Below, in pieces: positions 54,462 through 63,144 of a stretch of DNA of 64,000 nucleotides (within the stretch, counting starts at the first letter, position 1; each line of letters begins with the position of its first letter). The position numbers and the translations under genes are program-made. The notes beneath the pieces were generated by a model that did not search any database, had not been told where the DNA came from, and saw only the letters and a program-made list of their open reading frames with translations. Source of the DNA: Endozoicomonas numazuensis (GTDB taxonomy: Bacteria; Pseudomonadota; Gammaproteobacteria; Pseudomonadales; Endozoicomonadaceae); assembly GCF_000722635.1 (NCBI RefSeq), contig NZ_JOKH01000002.1, positions 478,841 to 542,840 on the forward strand. The letters are read 5' to 3'.

Positions 54462-55437
54462 GAACAGCTTCCTCAACACGCTCTTCAACTCTCCTTTCAG
54501 AGAGAGGATTCATTTCAATATCTACCAGTTTATTCACGGTGACTTTTCGTTCAATTAACTCAACAATTTTATCGATCTTGCGATCGTTAAAATCCAGACC
54601 CAGCTCTTCTTGCTCCGGTGTAGCAAAGGCCGGGATACCGTTTACTTCCAGCACAACGTATTCTTCACGCTCCTGGTCATAAATCAGGTCAACACCCGCA
54701 ATTTCCAGGCCGGTCACTTTTGCCGCCTTAATAGCCAGCTCTATGACTTCTTCATTAGGTTCACGCACCATAACGCTGCCACCGCTGGTGATGTTGGTTT
54801 TCCAATCATCCTCAGGGGCCTTGCGCCCATAGCAACCGACATAGTCACCATCGACAACATCAATCCGGAAATCCGTGTGATCATTCTGAACAAAGCGCTC
54901 GACAAAAAAGTGCTGAATATCGATCTTGTTGATAAAGGGCTGCAGCATATCCAGAGCACTTTCATTGTCCAGACGAACAATACCGGTGCCACCCCAGCCA
55001 TCGGTGGGTTTATATACAGCCCTGCCACCCCAGTCGACCATACTGGCACGCAATGCATCCAGGTTATTATGGCGACACAGACAATAGTCAGGCGTATTTA
55101 TTCCATGCCTGCGTAACAGATGAGTCGTTTTAAACTTATCTTCCGTTAAGGCAAAAGAACGGTAATTATTAATAATTGGAATGCAACGATCCAGCATCTC
55201 GTAAAGATACATTTGATACTGGGTTTGTTGACCTGCGTTGTAAGTAAAAAACAGGTCCAAGTCTTCCATATTAACGCCATTGCACACAATTGAGCCTTTA
55301 TGGGCCAACGCCTTGGCCAGGTTCAGCCCGGAGATGACACCAATGTCTCTTTCTCTCAGACGCTCAATCAATTTTCGCTGGATAACATCTCCGCCACCAT
55401 TCTGGTATAGCCAGAGTCCAACGGTGTACTTAGACAT
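54451..55437 (-). CDS. ATP-grasp ligase (RimK-like)
   Basis: 328 residues; the ATG at 55437 has AGGAA before it. ATP-grasp motifs are complete: VYKPTDGWGGTG (Lys143), VERFVQNDHTDFRIDVVDGDYVG, TNITSGGSVMV, AGVDLIYD (Asp250) and LEVNGIPAF (Glu264, Asn266). The RimK/alpha-glutamate-ligase-like order suggests peptide-bond formation with ATP hydrolysis to ADP. Its gene overlaps the second ATP-grasp gene, so the two proteins are made together; an upstream divergent M20 peptidase lies across a 520-base gap. Confidence 0.9.
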   Translation of the reverse strand: MSKYTVGLWLYQNGGGDVIQRKLIERLRERDIGVISGLNLAKALAHKGSIVCNGVNMEDLDLFFTYNAGQQTQYQMYLYEMLDRCIPIINNYRSFALTEDKFKTTHLLRRHGINTPDYCLCRHNNLDALRASMVDWGGRAVYKPTDGWGGTGIVRLDNESALDMLQPFINKIDIQHFFVERFVQNDHTDFRIDVVDGDYVGCYGRKAPEDDWKTNITSGGSVMVREPNEEVIELAIKAAKVTGLEIAGVDLIYDQEREEYVVLEVNGIPAFATPEQEELGLDFNDRKIDKIVELIERKVTVNKLVDIEMNPLSERRVEERVEEAVHAA

Positions 55438-55957
55438 GATCAATTCCTGTAGAACTTATCGGTTATGTGAAGGACGTATTCATAATGAATTATGAACATG
55501 ACCTTATTTGGAATTTGAGCAATAACGTTTTTGTTGCTTCTAAATTAGAACAACAAGGAAGTGTTATAGTTTTAGATTCAAGGTAATGACAGAAACATCC
55601 AAACTCACCTGACAGTGGTTATCAGATGTTTACAGGCTTTCCCAAAAAAGCCACCAGAGCAAAACAAAAACCCCAGTGCAACCCCTTAAAGCCCAAAGGA
55701 AATATACCTATCACTATCCGTTTTGTTAACTCTGCTTTTATGACATTCGCCTATCTGTTGATTCAGATCAATTTTTCGACAGACCACCTCACTTCTTTCT
55801 CTTTTTAAGGCACTCTCCTGTGTTAGTTTCAACCCTCCAAGTGGGCCCTTGTTAAAAATAGATTAATGCTGCGTTAATCAATACGATTTTAGAATCGTTA
55901 ATCAACATACCCCCATCGAACGTTTGACTGCCTTATTAAGACAACGAAGAAACTACC
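55438..55957. other. 520-base divergent promoter region
   Basis: Between the ATP-grasp gene and the M20 gene. AT-rich, with a possible 60-codon frame at 55626-55808 that has no ribosome site. Promoters for both directions probably lie here, but no consensus pair was seen with confidence. Confidence 0.4.
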
Positions 55958-57046
55958 GTGGACTTTAAAGAACTCGCTTCTGTTATTGAGATCAACTCTC
56001 ACACCAAAAACAAACCCGGTGTTGACCAGGTAGGTCAGGTTTTCTCTGAATGGATGGAAGCTCTGGGCTATCACGTTGAGCGCCATGAGCGAAAAGAAAT
56101 GGGTGACCATCTTCATTTCAAATCTGAACACACTGAAGGTCGCAAATTATTGCTTCTTGGTCACCTGGATACCGTTTTCCCGGTGAATACCTTTACCGAT
56201 TTTCATGAAGACCAGTACTGGATTTATGGCCCAGGTGTCTGCGATATGAAAGGTGGCAACCATGTTGCCCTGAGTGCTCTACGCCAGATCCATCATCAAC
56301 AGGGCCAGATCAAAAATATCGACATGCTTCTGGTCAGTGACGAAGAAACCGGCAGCGATGACAGCAAATACCTGACCGCTGAACTGGCACAGCACTATGA
56401 CGCCTGCCTGGTGTTCGAGGCCGCCGGAGAAAATAATGAAGTGGTAATTGCCCGTAAAGGTGTCGGGACCCTGTTCATTGAACTGGAAGGCAAGGCAGCC
56501 CATGCCGGCAATAAATACACCGAAGGTTGCAACGCCAACCTGGCTGCAGCAAAAATGCTGATCGCTCTGACCGAACTCACTGACCTTGAAGCAGGCACAA
56601 CGGTTAATGTCGGTAAAATGTCCGGAGGCATTGGCGCCAACACCATTTCCCCCAAAGCGAGCCTGACCATTGAATTTCGCTTTACCTGTGCTCCAGAGCG
56701 AGACCGGGTTATGAAAGCCATCCAGAGCATTGCACAAGAGGTCTGGGTAGAAGGGGTTAGCGCCTCTCTGAGCGGTGGTCTGCAAAGAGATGTGATGGAA
56801 AGCACCGAATCACAACAGGCATTACTGAGCGAGATTGAAGGACTTCTGGGTTACGCCCTGCCGACTGAAAAACGTGGCGGCGTCAGCGATGCCAATACTG
56901 CATCGGCCACAGGCACACCCACCCTGGACGGTTTTGGTCCTTTTGGCGATGGCGACCACACCATCCATGAAAGAGCCAGCAAGGCCAGCTTTGAACAGCG
57001 AATTCAGGAAGTTTCTACGATTCTCAGCCAGTTTAATGCTGCTTAA
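55958..57046 (+). CDS. M20-family metallopeptidase (glutamate carboxypeptidase-like)
   Basis: 362 residues from a GTG start. Zinc and catalytic residues are in place: His69 and Asp71 (LGHLDTVFP), Asp96 (GVCDMKGG), Glu129-Glu130 (SDEETGS), Glu154 (VFEAAG) and a late His in GDGDHTIHE, with the dimerisation His in AAHAGNKY. The closest well-known type is carboxypeptidase G2, which removes C-terminal glutamate. No signal peptide, so it is cytoplasmic. It is divergent from the two ATP-grasp ligases. Confidence 0.92.
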   Translation: MDFKELASVIEINSHTKNKPGVDQVGQVFSEWMEALGYHVERHERKEMGDHLHFKSEHTEGRKLLLLGHLDTVFPVNTFTDFHEDQYWIYGPGVCDMKGGNHVALSALRQIHHQQGQIKNIDMLLVSDEETGSDDSKYLTAELAQHYDACLVFEAAGENNEVVIARKGVGTLFIELEGKAAHAGNKYTEGCNANLAAAKMLIALTELTDLEAGTTVNVGKMSGGIGANTISPKASLTIEFRFTCAPERDRVMKAIQSIAQEVWVEGVSASLSGGLQRDVMESTESQQALLSEIEGLLGYALPTEKRGGVSDANTASATGTPTLDGFGPFGDGDHTIHERASKASFEQRIQEVSTILSQFNAA

Positions 57047-57077
57047 ACCCTCTCAGGTTTCGAGCTTCCGAATATCC

Positions 57078-57547
57078 TCAGCACTGAGTCTGAGGGTATT
57101 CAAATAGTTTTTCCCAACCGAACCGCCCATATAAAAATTTACAAACCCATCCACCGAGTTGCCAGATAACATTGAGCAATGTCTCAATCAGGTACGGGGA
57201 GTCCTCTCCTTTAATTTCCCTTTCAGCCAGAGCGAGCTCAGGATAGCTTTTTCTCAACCTGGAGGTATAGTTGAGTCCTTCTGAAGTATCAATATCACTC
57301 TTGTGAGCACTGGAAACCGATGATAATCCCGGGTTATAGACTGGCGTCTGCGAAACATTCTGATGGCCATCAACTCCAGGAGCCTGACCGAGAATAGACA
57401 GCCCGGCCTAAAATCCAGAAAGAACGGCCATCTTTTCCACTGAATTTGCTTAAATAGGTCAACTATTCGCACAAATTCAGTGAAAAAGCTGACTCGTTCT
57501 ACTGAATTTTATGCTCGGACGCTATTCTCGGTCAGCCTCCTAGCCAT
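57078..57547 (-). pseudogene. Small gene split by a 160-bp element after its start codon
   Basis: GGAGG followed by ATG (57547-57545) and GCT marks a good gene start, but the frame runs straight into the element and stops after 12 codons. On the other side of the element the minus strand has an open frame (GVDGHQNVSQTPVYNPG, later LIETLLNVIWQLGGW) ending at TGA 57078. Removing the element and one 4-base flank joins the pieces in frame as MAGVDGHQNV, giving a protein of about 100 residues. The encoded protein is not recognised. The separated downstream part has no start of its own. Confidence 0.7.
57380..57539 (+). repeat. 160-bp inverted-repeat element, copy 4
   Basis: Flanked by CCAG (57376-57379) and CTAG (57540-57543). 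Same orientation as copy 1, almost identical to copies 1 and 3. It disrupts the small gene at 57078-57547. Confidence 0.9.
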
Positions 57548-57693
57548 GAGTAACCTCCAATACGAACAAATTCTGCCTTTTAGAACTTAGGTGCAAGGTT
57601 TAATTCATAACAAGACTGTTAGCAGAACTAACATTTACCCCCTCTTCCCCTCCTCTTATGAGACTTTCCGCAACAAGATAAGTGTCAAGCTTA

Positions 57694-57722
57694 TTGTCAG
57701 CGGGGCGGTTATTCCTTAGAAT
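57694..57722 (+). promoter_or_regulatory. Sigma-70 promoter of the rpsP operon
   Basis: TTGTCA (57694-57699), 17 bases, TAGAAT (57717-57722), 106 bases before the rpsP start. A perfect 8-bp hairpin GGAAGCGG/CCGCTTCC (57763-57784) lies in the leader and could influence operon expression. Confidence 0.7.
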
Positions 57723-57828
57723 ATGCGCCCTTCATGGCTCACTAAACATGTTCCATGAGTCTGGAAGCGGCTTATACCGCTTCCGGAGACAAGCGTTGCC
57801 GGACATCACGATTACAGGAAATTATTCC

Positions 57829-58074
57829 ATGGTAACAATTCGTTTAGCTCGCGGCGGTTCCAAAAAGCGTCCGTTCTACCACCTGACTGTTGCTGACAGC
57901 CGTAAGGCACAAGGCGGCCGTTTCATCGAGCGCGTAGGTTTCTTTAACCCTGCTGCTCGTGGTCAGGAAGAACGTCTGCGTGTGGACCAGGAGCGTGTTG
58001 AGTTCTGGCTGGGCCAGGGCGCTACCGTATCCGACCGCGTTAGCAAGCTGCTGAAAGACTCTAAAGCAGCCTGA
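57829..58074 (+). CDS. rpsP: 30S ribosomal protein S16
   Basis: 81 residues, the usual bacterial length (E. coli 82). [19 protein letters not shown] and [12 protein letters not shown] are invariant S16 signatures. AGGAAA precedes the ATG. It opens the conserved rpsP-rimM-trmD-rplS operon. Confidence 0.98.
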   Translation: MVTIRLARGGSKKRPFYHLTVADSRKAQGGRFIERVGFFNPAARGQEERLRVDQERVEFWLGQGATVSDRVSKLLKDSKAA

Positions 58075-58133
58075 GGTTGCGATTGAACAGGCTTGAGCTG
58101 TTTGAAAGTGCCACCTCAAAAGGAACAGAACCA

Positions 58134-58688
58134 GTGAATAAAGCATCAGAGACCACTCAACCCAAACAGGTTGTGCTCGGAAGTATTACTGGTGTGTACG
58201 GAGTGAAAGGTTGGGTGAAGGTGTTTTCACACACGAACCCTATGACCAACATTCTGAACTACAAACACTGGGTTTTGCGCCAGGATGGTCGCCAGCAGAC
58301 CATCGAAGTCGATCAGGGCCGCCGTCAAGGCAAGGGTCTGGTCGCACATATCGCCGGATGCGATGATCGGGATATTGCCCGCCAGTACGCTGGTGCCGAA
58401 ATCCTGATTGCAGAAAGCGAGCTGCCCCCTCTGGCTGATGACGAAATATACTGGCATCAGCTCGAAGGTCTGGAAGTCAGAACCGCTGATGAAGCGGGTA
58501 ATGAACTTTTGCTGGGCAAAGCCAGCCACCTGATGGAGACAGGAGCCAACGACGTATTGGTCATCAAAGCCTGCAAGGGCAGCCTTGACCGACGCGAGCG
58601 ACTGGTTCCCTGGTTACTGGATCAGGTGATACTGGAAGTGAATCCGGAAGCAGGATTCATTCGGATTGACTGGGATCCGGAATTTTAA
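58134..58688 (+). CDS. rimM: 16S rRNA processing protein RimM
   Basis: 184 residues from a GTG start preceded by AAGGAA. It helps S19 bind and mature the 30S head. The RimM N-domain ([20 protein letters not shown]) is followed by the PRC-barrel ([25 protein letters not shown]). A TTG at 58077 would add 19 residues not shared by the family, so the GTG is chosen. Five bases separate it from trmD. Confidence 0.95.
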   Translation: MNKASETTQPKQVVLGSITGVYGVKGWVKVFSHTNPMTNILNYKHWVLRQDGRQQTIEVDQGRRQGKGLVAHIAGCDDRDIARQYAGAEILIAESELPPLADDEIYWHQLEGLEVRTADEAGNELLLGKASHLMETGANDVLVIKACKGSLDRRERLVPWLLDQVILEVNPEAGFIRIDWDPEF

Positions 58689-58693
58689 GTGTT

Positions 58694-59551
58694 ATGAGTG
58701 AAGCTGACATGGACAGCCCTGAGCTGACAAGTAGCCCTGAGCTGACAAGTAGCCCTGAGCTGATAGAAAGCCATGAACAATCACCCGTAACAGCAGATAT
58801 GTGGTTCGGTGTAGTAACTCTGTTCCCGGAAATGTTCCGGGCCATTACTGATCACGGCATTTCTGGCCGGGCAGTAAAGGAAGGAATTGTCTCAGTGAAA
58901 ACCTGGAATCCCAGGGACTTCACCCACGACAGACACCGAACTGTGGATGACCGACCTTACGGCGGTGGTCCCGGCATGTTGATGAAAATTCAACCTCTGC
59001 GTGACGCCATCCATGCAGCAAAAAAAGCTGCTGGAGCCGATGCCACGGTAGTATACCTGTCTCCCCAGGGACGCCTGCTTGATCAGGCTGGGGTTCAGGA
59101 ACTGGCTGCTAAAAAGCGGCTTATTCTGGTATCGGGGCGGTATGAAGGTATTGACGAGCGGGTAATCAACGATGAAATCGACGAGGAATGGTCGATCGGT
59201 GATTACGTGTTAAGTGGTGGCGAACTCGCCTCCATGACTCTGATTGATGCAGTATCACGCTTTGTACCGGGCACCCTGGGTCACAAGGATTCCGCATTAG
59301 AGGACTCCTTTGCTGATGGCCTGCTGGATTGTCCGCACTATACCCGTCCTGAGGTTTTCGAGGGACAGCAAGTGCCGGAAGTCCTTCTGTCTGGGGATCA
59401 TGCGAAAATTCGTGCATGGCGCCTCAAACAGGCTCTGGGCAGAACCTGGCTGAGAAGGCCAGACCTGTTGCAAGACAGGACACTGACCAGTGAAGAGGAA
59501 AAACTGTTGTCTGAATTTATTCAGGAACAGAGTTTTCCTGAAAAGCCATAG
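58694..59551 (+). CDS. trmD: tRNA (guanine-N1)-methyltransferase TrmD, extended N-terminus
   Basis: Methylates G37 next to the anticodon using S-adenosylmethionine. From residue 36 the sequence is standard TrmD ([20 protein letters not shown], then [28 protein letters not shown]; knotted SAM site). The 35 residues before it are unusual and contain PELTSS twice and PEL again. Either this is a real extension, or translation begins at ATG 58799, but there is no ribosome site there and the upstream frame is open, so I keep the long form with moderate certainty. Confidence 0.93.
   Translation: MSEADMDSPELTSSPELTSSPELIESHEQSPVTADMWFGVVTLFPEMFRAITDHGISGRAVKEGIVSVKTWNPRDFTHDRHRTVDDRPYGGGPGMLMKIQPLRDAIHAAKKAAGADATVVYLSPQGRLLDQAGVQELAAKKRLILVSGRYEGIDERVINDEIDEEWSIGDYVLSGGELASMTLIDAVSRFVPGTLGHKDSALEDSFADGLLDCPHYTRPEVFEGQQVPEVLLSGDHAKIRAWRLKQALGRTWLRRPDLLQDRTLTSEEEKLLSEFIQEQSFPEKP
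58715..58762 (+). repeat. 18-bp coding tandem repeat in trmD
   Basis: AGCCCTGAGCTGACAAGT occurs at 58715-58732 and 58733-58750, followed by a partial third unit to 58762. It codes for the PELTSS repeat in the TrmD extension. Confidence 0.9.
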
Positions 59552-59601
59552 CAAGGCGACTCAACAAGCGGAACACTTGACTAACGGGAGCAAAATTTAA
59601 G

Positions 59602-59955
59602 ATGAGCAAGAACAGAATCATTGAAGCGCTCGAACAAGAGCAAATGACCAAGGAAATCCCAAGCTTCGGCCCTGGTGATACCTTGGTTATCCAAGTTAAG
59701 GTTAAAGAAGGCAACCGTGAGCGTCTGCAGGCGTTCGAAGGTGTCTGCATTGCCAAGCGTAATCGTGGCCTGAACTCCGCTTTCACCGTTCGCAAAATTT
59801 CCAGCGGTGTTGGCGTTGAGCGTGTTTTCCAGACATACAGCCCTCTGATCGCTTCTATCAATGTGAAGCGTCGCGGTGACGTACGTCAAGCTAAGCTGTA
59901 CTACCTGCGCGCTCTGAGCGGTAAAGCGGCTCGTATCAAGGAAAAGCTCAACTAA
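59602..59955 (+). CDS. rplS: 50S ribosomal protein L19
   Basis: 117 residues (E. coli 115). [22 protein letters not shown] and [11 protein letters not shown]-type regions (here [16 protein letters not shown]) are typical; the C-terminus is basic ([10 protein letters not shown]). A GGGAG ribosome site precedes the ATG. Last gene of the operon. Confidence 0.98.
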   Translation: MSKNRIIEALEQEQMTKEIPSFGPGDTLVIQVKVKEGNRERLQAFEGVCIAKRNRGLNSAFTVRKISSGVGVERVFQTYSPLIASINVKRRGDVRQAKLYYLRALSGKAARIKEKLN

Positions 59956-60064
59956 GAGAAGCTTTCGTCTCTGGCGAAACAACTCTTTAGAGTTAACAAG
60001 GCTTTGGGCATATTTTGCCCGGAGCCATAAAAGTTCTGACAATCCGGCAACCTTGTCAGCACAT

Positions 60065-60092
60065 AAAAAAAGCGACGAAAGTCGCTTTTTTT
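60065..60092. terminator. Bidirectional rho-independent terminator
   Basis: AAAAAAGCGAC, GAAA loop, GTCGCTTTTTT. It ends the rpsP operon and, on the other strand, the autotransporter-barrel gene. Confidence 0.92.
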
Positions 60093-60149
60093 ATATCTAT
60101 AGAATCCAGTTAAAAAAAAAGACTCAGACAATCCAGAAAAGGATTAAGA

Positions 60150-61592
60150 CTAGAACGCATAGCTCAGATGGAGACCTACTGCATTGATTTTCGCACTCTT
60201 ATTCCAGTGATAATCATAGGTCAAACCCATTCCAAAACCGCTGTTCATTGCCCACTCAGCACCAACACCGGCACGATAACGCTCTTTATCCTTTTTATCA
60301 GCTTTAGTCATATTCACAGGTGTAGGCAATACAACAGGATTACTGGCGCCCGTTATCGTAGTCTTGGTTTCATCATCGTTAAAGTCATGGTAACCGGCCA
60401 GTAATCCCATCAACAGGACATTGCTGCCAGATCCCGCACCCAATCGTGTGCTCAGTTTAATACCGCCACCCAATTCAGAGATATTATAATCGGATGTTTT
60501 AACGGAATACGTATTCAGGTTGGACACTTTATCTTCGGTAAAGTCATCCAGCTTATTCTTCAGGTAGTTGTATTCAATGAAGGGCACGAAATCCACTTCA
60601 CCTGCATAAAGATTCATATCTGCATGCAAAGTCACTCCCCAAAGCCTGGAATCATACTTTCCTTTTATTTTATTGCCTGCATCCTGACGGTCCTGCTTGT
60701 TTTCTGTTTTACCAAAATGCACTGCAGCCATCAGGTCAACAATATTCAAGACCCACTTCCCGTAAAGTGAACCAAGCACATAATCCTGCTTCAGTTTGAC
60801 ATCATTTCGAGCCTTACTGGTTTCACCCTTCAAATAGGAAAAGGCCAGACCAAGCGATAACTCATCCATGTTACCGCCACTCAGATCATAACCGAGGGTA
60901 ACCCCCCCGGATTCAAGATCGTACTTACCGGCAAAATCATCCTCATCTTTACCCGAGTAATAGTTCACAACTCCCCAGAAGTTACTTTCTGAAAATCCAT
61001 TTCCTGCACTCAGGCCAGAGTCAGCTCCAGAACCCAATCGATCAAAAATACTGGAGTTCACTAAAACTGTATTCTGATGAGCAATCTGGTTAGACTGCAA
61101 TGCTGACGAAACCAAAGGGAAGGCGGGAACTAACGCAACTTTCGGAACAGTAGATGGCTTAAGTTCAGACGGCTCTTGCTCTACCGAAGCCATAACTGGC
61201 TCTGGCTCTGATACTGGCTCTGGCTCTGATACTGGCTTTGATACTGGCTTTGATACTGGCTTTGATACTGGTTCTGATACTGGTTCTGATACTGGTTCTG
61301 ATACTGGTTCTGATACTGGCACTGGCACTGGCACTAGCACTAGCACTCGCTTTTCATCCTGACCATCAGAAGCTCCTTTCTGCTCAGCCAAATCATTTAG
61401 ATAAGAAGATGCCTCAGGCACATTAAACTCAAAATTCTCACCATATTGATTCTGCGTAGAGAAAGATACTCCATTCTGGCCAACCGTACCGCCTTTAGCC
61501 TCCGTCAATAAGGAGAATGGTGCAATTCCCACCAAGACTGCAGGCAGCAACAATCTTCGGCCTGACACCAGATGAACTTTTTGCATTTTCAT
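60150..61592 (-). CDS. Outer-membrane autotransporter-type barrel protein with Pro-rich repeat
   Basis: 480 residues. The N-terminal part holds an apolar signal-like segment (RRLLLPAVLVGIAPFSLL). Residues about 88-133 are a Pro-Val-Ser-Glu/Lys repeat (SEPV and SKPV units, from a 12-bp DNA repeat). From about 205 to the end the sequence is a beta-barrel of autotransporter type (FWGVVNYYSG, GGVTLGYDLSGG, GMGLTYDYHW) with the terminal aromatic signature LHLSYAF. The passenger region is very short, so it may be a barrel with a flexible surface stalk. Confidence 0.8.
   Translation of the reverse strand: MKMQKVHLVSGRRLLLPAVLVGIAPFSLLTEAKGGTVGQNGVSFSTQNQYGENFEFNVPEASSYLNDLAEQKGASDGQDEKRVLVLVPVPVPVSEPVSEPVSEPVSEPVSKPVSKPVSKPVSEPEPVSEPEPVMASVEQEPSELKPSTVPKVALVPAFPLVSSALQSNQIAHQNTVLVNSSIFDRLGSGADSGLSAGNGFSESNFWGVVNYYSGKDEDDFAGKYDLESGGVTLGYDLSGGNMDELSLGLAFSYLKGETSKARNDVKLKQDYVLGSLYGKWVLNIVDLMAAVHFGKTENKQDRQDAGNKIKGKYDSRLWGVTLHADMNLYAGEVDFVPFIEYNYLKNKLDDFTEDKVSNLNTYSVKTSDYNISELGGGIKLSTRLGAGSGSNVLLMGLLAGYHDFNDDETKTTITGASNPVVLPTPVNMTKADKKDKERYRAGVGAEWAMNSGFGMGLTYDYHWNKSAKINAVGLHLSYAF
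61196..61345 (-). repeat. 12-bp coding repeat of the barrel protein
   Basis: Units such as GATACTGGCTCT, GATACTGGCTTT and GATACTGGTTCT run in phase, about 11 or 12 copies, shading into GGCACT at one end. In-frame 12-base units change the protein by SEPV/SKPV steps without frameshift. Confidence 0.88.
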
Positions 61593-62169
61593 AAAACTCG
61601 ATTCAACAATAGAATGGACTTACCCAAATAAGTTAGAAATAAGCAACGAAAGAATTCTAGACCATTATCTCGAGAAGAAAAATTCTATAAATAAATCTCA
61701 CCTTTAAGCGACTGCGTCCCGCCAGAATGTAAAAATTTTGTATTTTTATATAATACTATGGTCAAATAAATAAGTTACGAATAAAAAGCAAGATTCATAT
61801 TCGTTTAAAAAATAAAATCGTTTCTTAGCGAATAATAAAATAGCCACATATTACCAGACAGTATTTCCATACAAACCAACGCTGAACTAGTTTATTGCGA
61901 TGTACCTTATGACACATATTTTTATTTTTTAAAAACAAACACTGCAAACATTGTATGAGTACTTACTTTATTTAAACAGCTCTTGAACCCCTATTAAAGA
62001 CGCCATCTGCAGTCTACTCTCAAGCCCGGAGTTTCTATTTGGAGTCTCAATAAAATCAAACTATTTTTATAAAGGCTTATCGCAGCAGGTTTGTCTGATT
62101 ATTTATTTAAATATGCACTGAATACCTGAACGGGTAGTCATCGATCATCAACATCTGAAAACGAGTAAC
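61593..62169. other. 577-base AT-rich divergent intergenic region
   Basis: Separates the divergent barrel gene and the exported-protein gene. A TATAAT at 61747-61752 could be a -10 element. No gene, RNA or repeat is evident. Confidence 0.5.
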
Positions 62170-63051
62170 ATGATTATGTTCTGGAAGAAAGAATCGCTCT
62201 ATGCTGTAATTCCTTTACTATGTGCAACTGCAATCGCCAGCTCAGCAAACGCAGATAGCCTGAGCGAAGATTTTAGTAGCCTCCCGACTTTTTCGACTCT
62301 AGACGCTCCAAAGCATGTTGCCAAATCATTTAAAGACTATACAAAAGTTCACTATGCCAGCCAGATTCGAAATGGTATTACAACAGGGCAGCAGATTTGC
62401 ATTTACTCTCAGATGAAAACCATTGCTCGACTGAGCCTTCCGGGAGAAACAAGCGACAACGTATCTCCAGTGGTATCTGTAAGACTACTTGATGACGAAT
62501 TCAACAAGGTATTTTACCCCCAGATCCCAAGGGATAACGCCGACAATCTATTCTATGGCCAGTTTGTCGTCATGGACTTCACTACCTATCTGAACTCCGA
62601 GGCAGCACTTCAAGCTAAAGCTGAAGCAGAAAATGATCCAAATCTTCTTTTCAAAAGACCCAGCGAGTTTTTGAATAAAAAAGGCATGTTCAAGGTTTGC
62701 GGAGTCGTCACAGCATGGCTTGACCTGACAGACCAGAACGTCAAGAAGATTACCAACCAGACCCTGCCAAAAGGTGTAGAGGCAGGACCTTCTCTACCTA
62801 CTTTATCTGTCGAACATTTTCTGGAACTTAACTCCGCACAGCTGGCTGAAGCTTATGTGAACTCACAGAATGCTTACGTTGATGATTCAGCCGATGGCTG
62901 GACAACTCCCGCTCGATACGATCGCGGTAACTTCTATAGCCTTCAGAATAGAGAACGTGCCTACAAATTTGGTGCTGAATTTAATGAAACCCGGCTTCAG
63001 GAACTTGGTATTTATAACATAATTCCAGAAGAACCTACTCCCACCCCTTAA
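62170..63051 (+). CDS. Exported protein of unknown function
   Basis: 293 residues with a signal peptide (AVIPLLCATAIASSANA, cleavage near residue 28). The rest is hydrophilic, with two cysteines in the mature part (GQQICIYSQ and FKVCGVVTA), possibly disulfide-bonded, and ends in EEPTPTP. No family is recognised. ATG at 62170 or 62176 are equally possible starts. Neighbours do not help: a surface barrel upstream and xerD downstream. Confidence 0.7.
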   Translation: MIMFWKKESLYAVIPLLCATAIASSANADSLSEDFSSLPTFSTLDAPKHVAKSFKDYTKVHYASQIRNGITTGQQICIYSQMKTIARLSLPGETSDNVSPVVSVRLLDDEFNKVFYPQIPRDNADNLFYGQFVVMDFTTYLNSEAALQAKAEAENDPNLLFKRPSEFLNKKGMFKVCGVVTAWLDLTDQNVKKITNQTLPKGVEAGPSLPTLSVEHFLELNSAQLAEAYVNSQNAYVDDSADGWTTPARYDRGNFYSLQNRERAYKFGAEFNETRLQELGIYNIIPEEPTPTP

Positions 63052-63144
63052 CACTTCGCTGCCATGGATGGCAGATATCTGCCGACTTTACCGTTGGCCT
63101 TTTTGTCGCAATAATAGGCACTCAAATCTTTTATACAGATAATA

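Noticed and set aside
55626-55808. 60-codon frame between the ATP-grasp and M20 genes, possible precursor peptide for the ligases
   Set aside because: Tempting because of context, but it lacks a ribosome site and looks like translated intergenic DNA.
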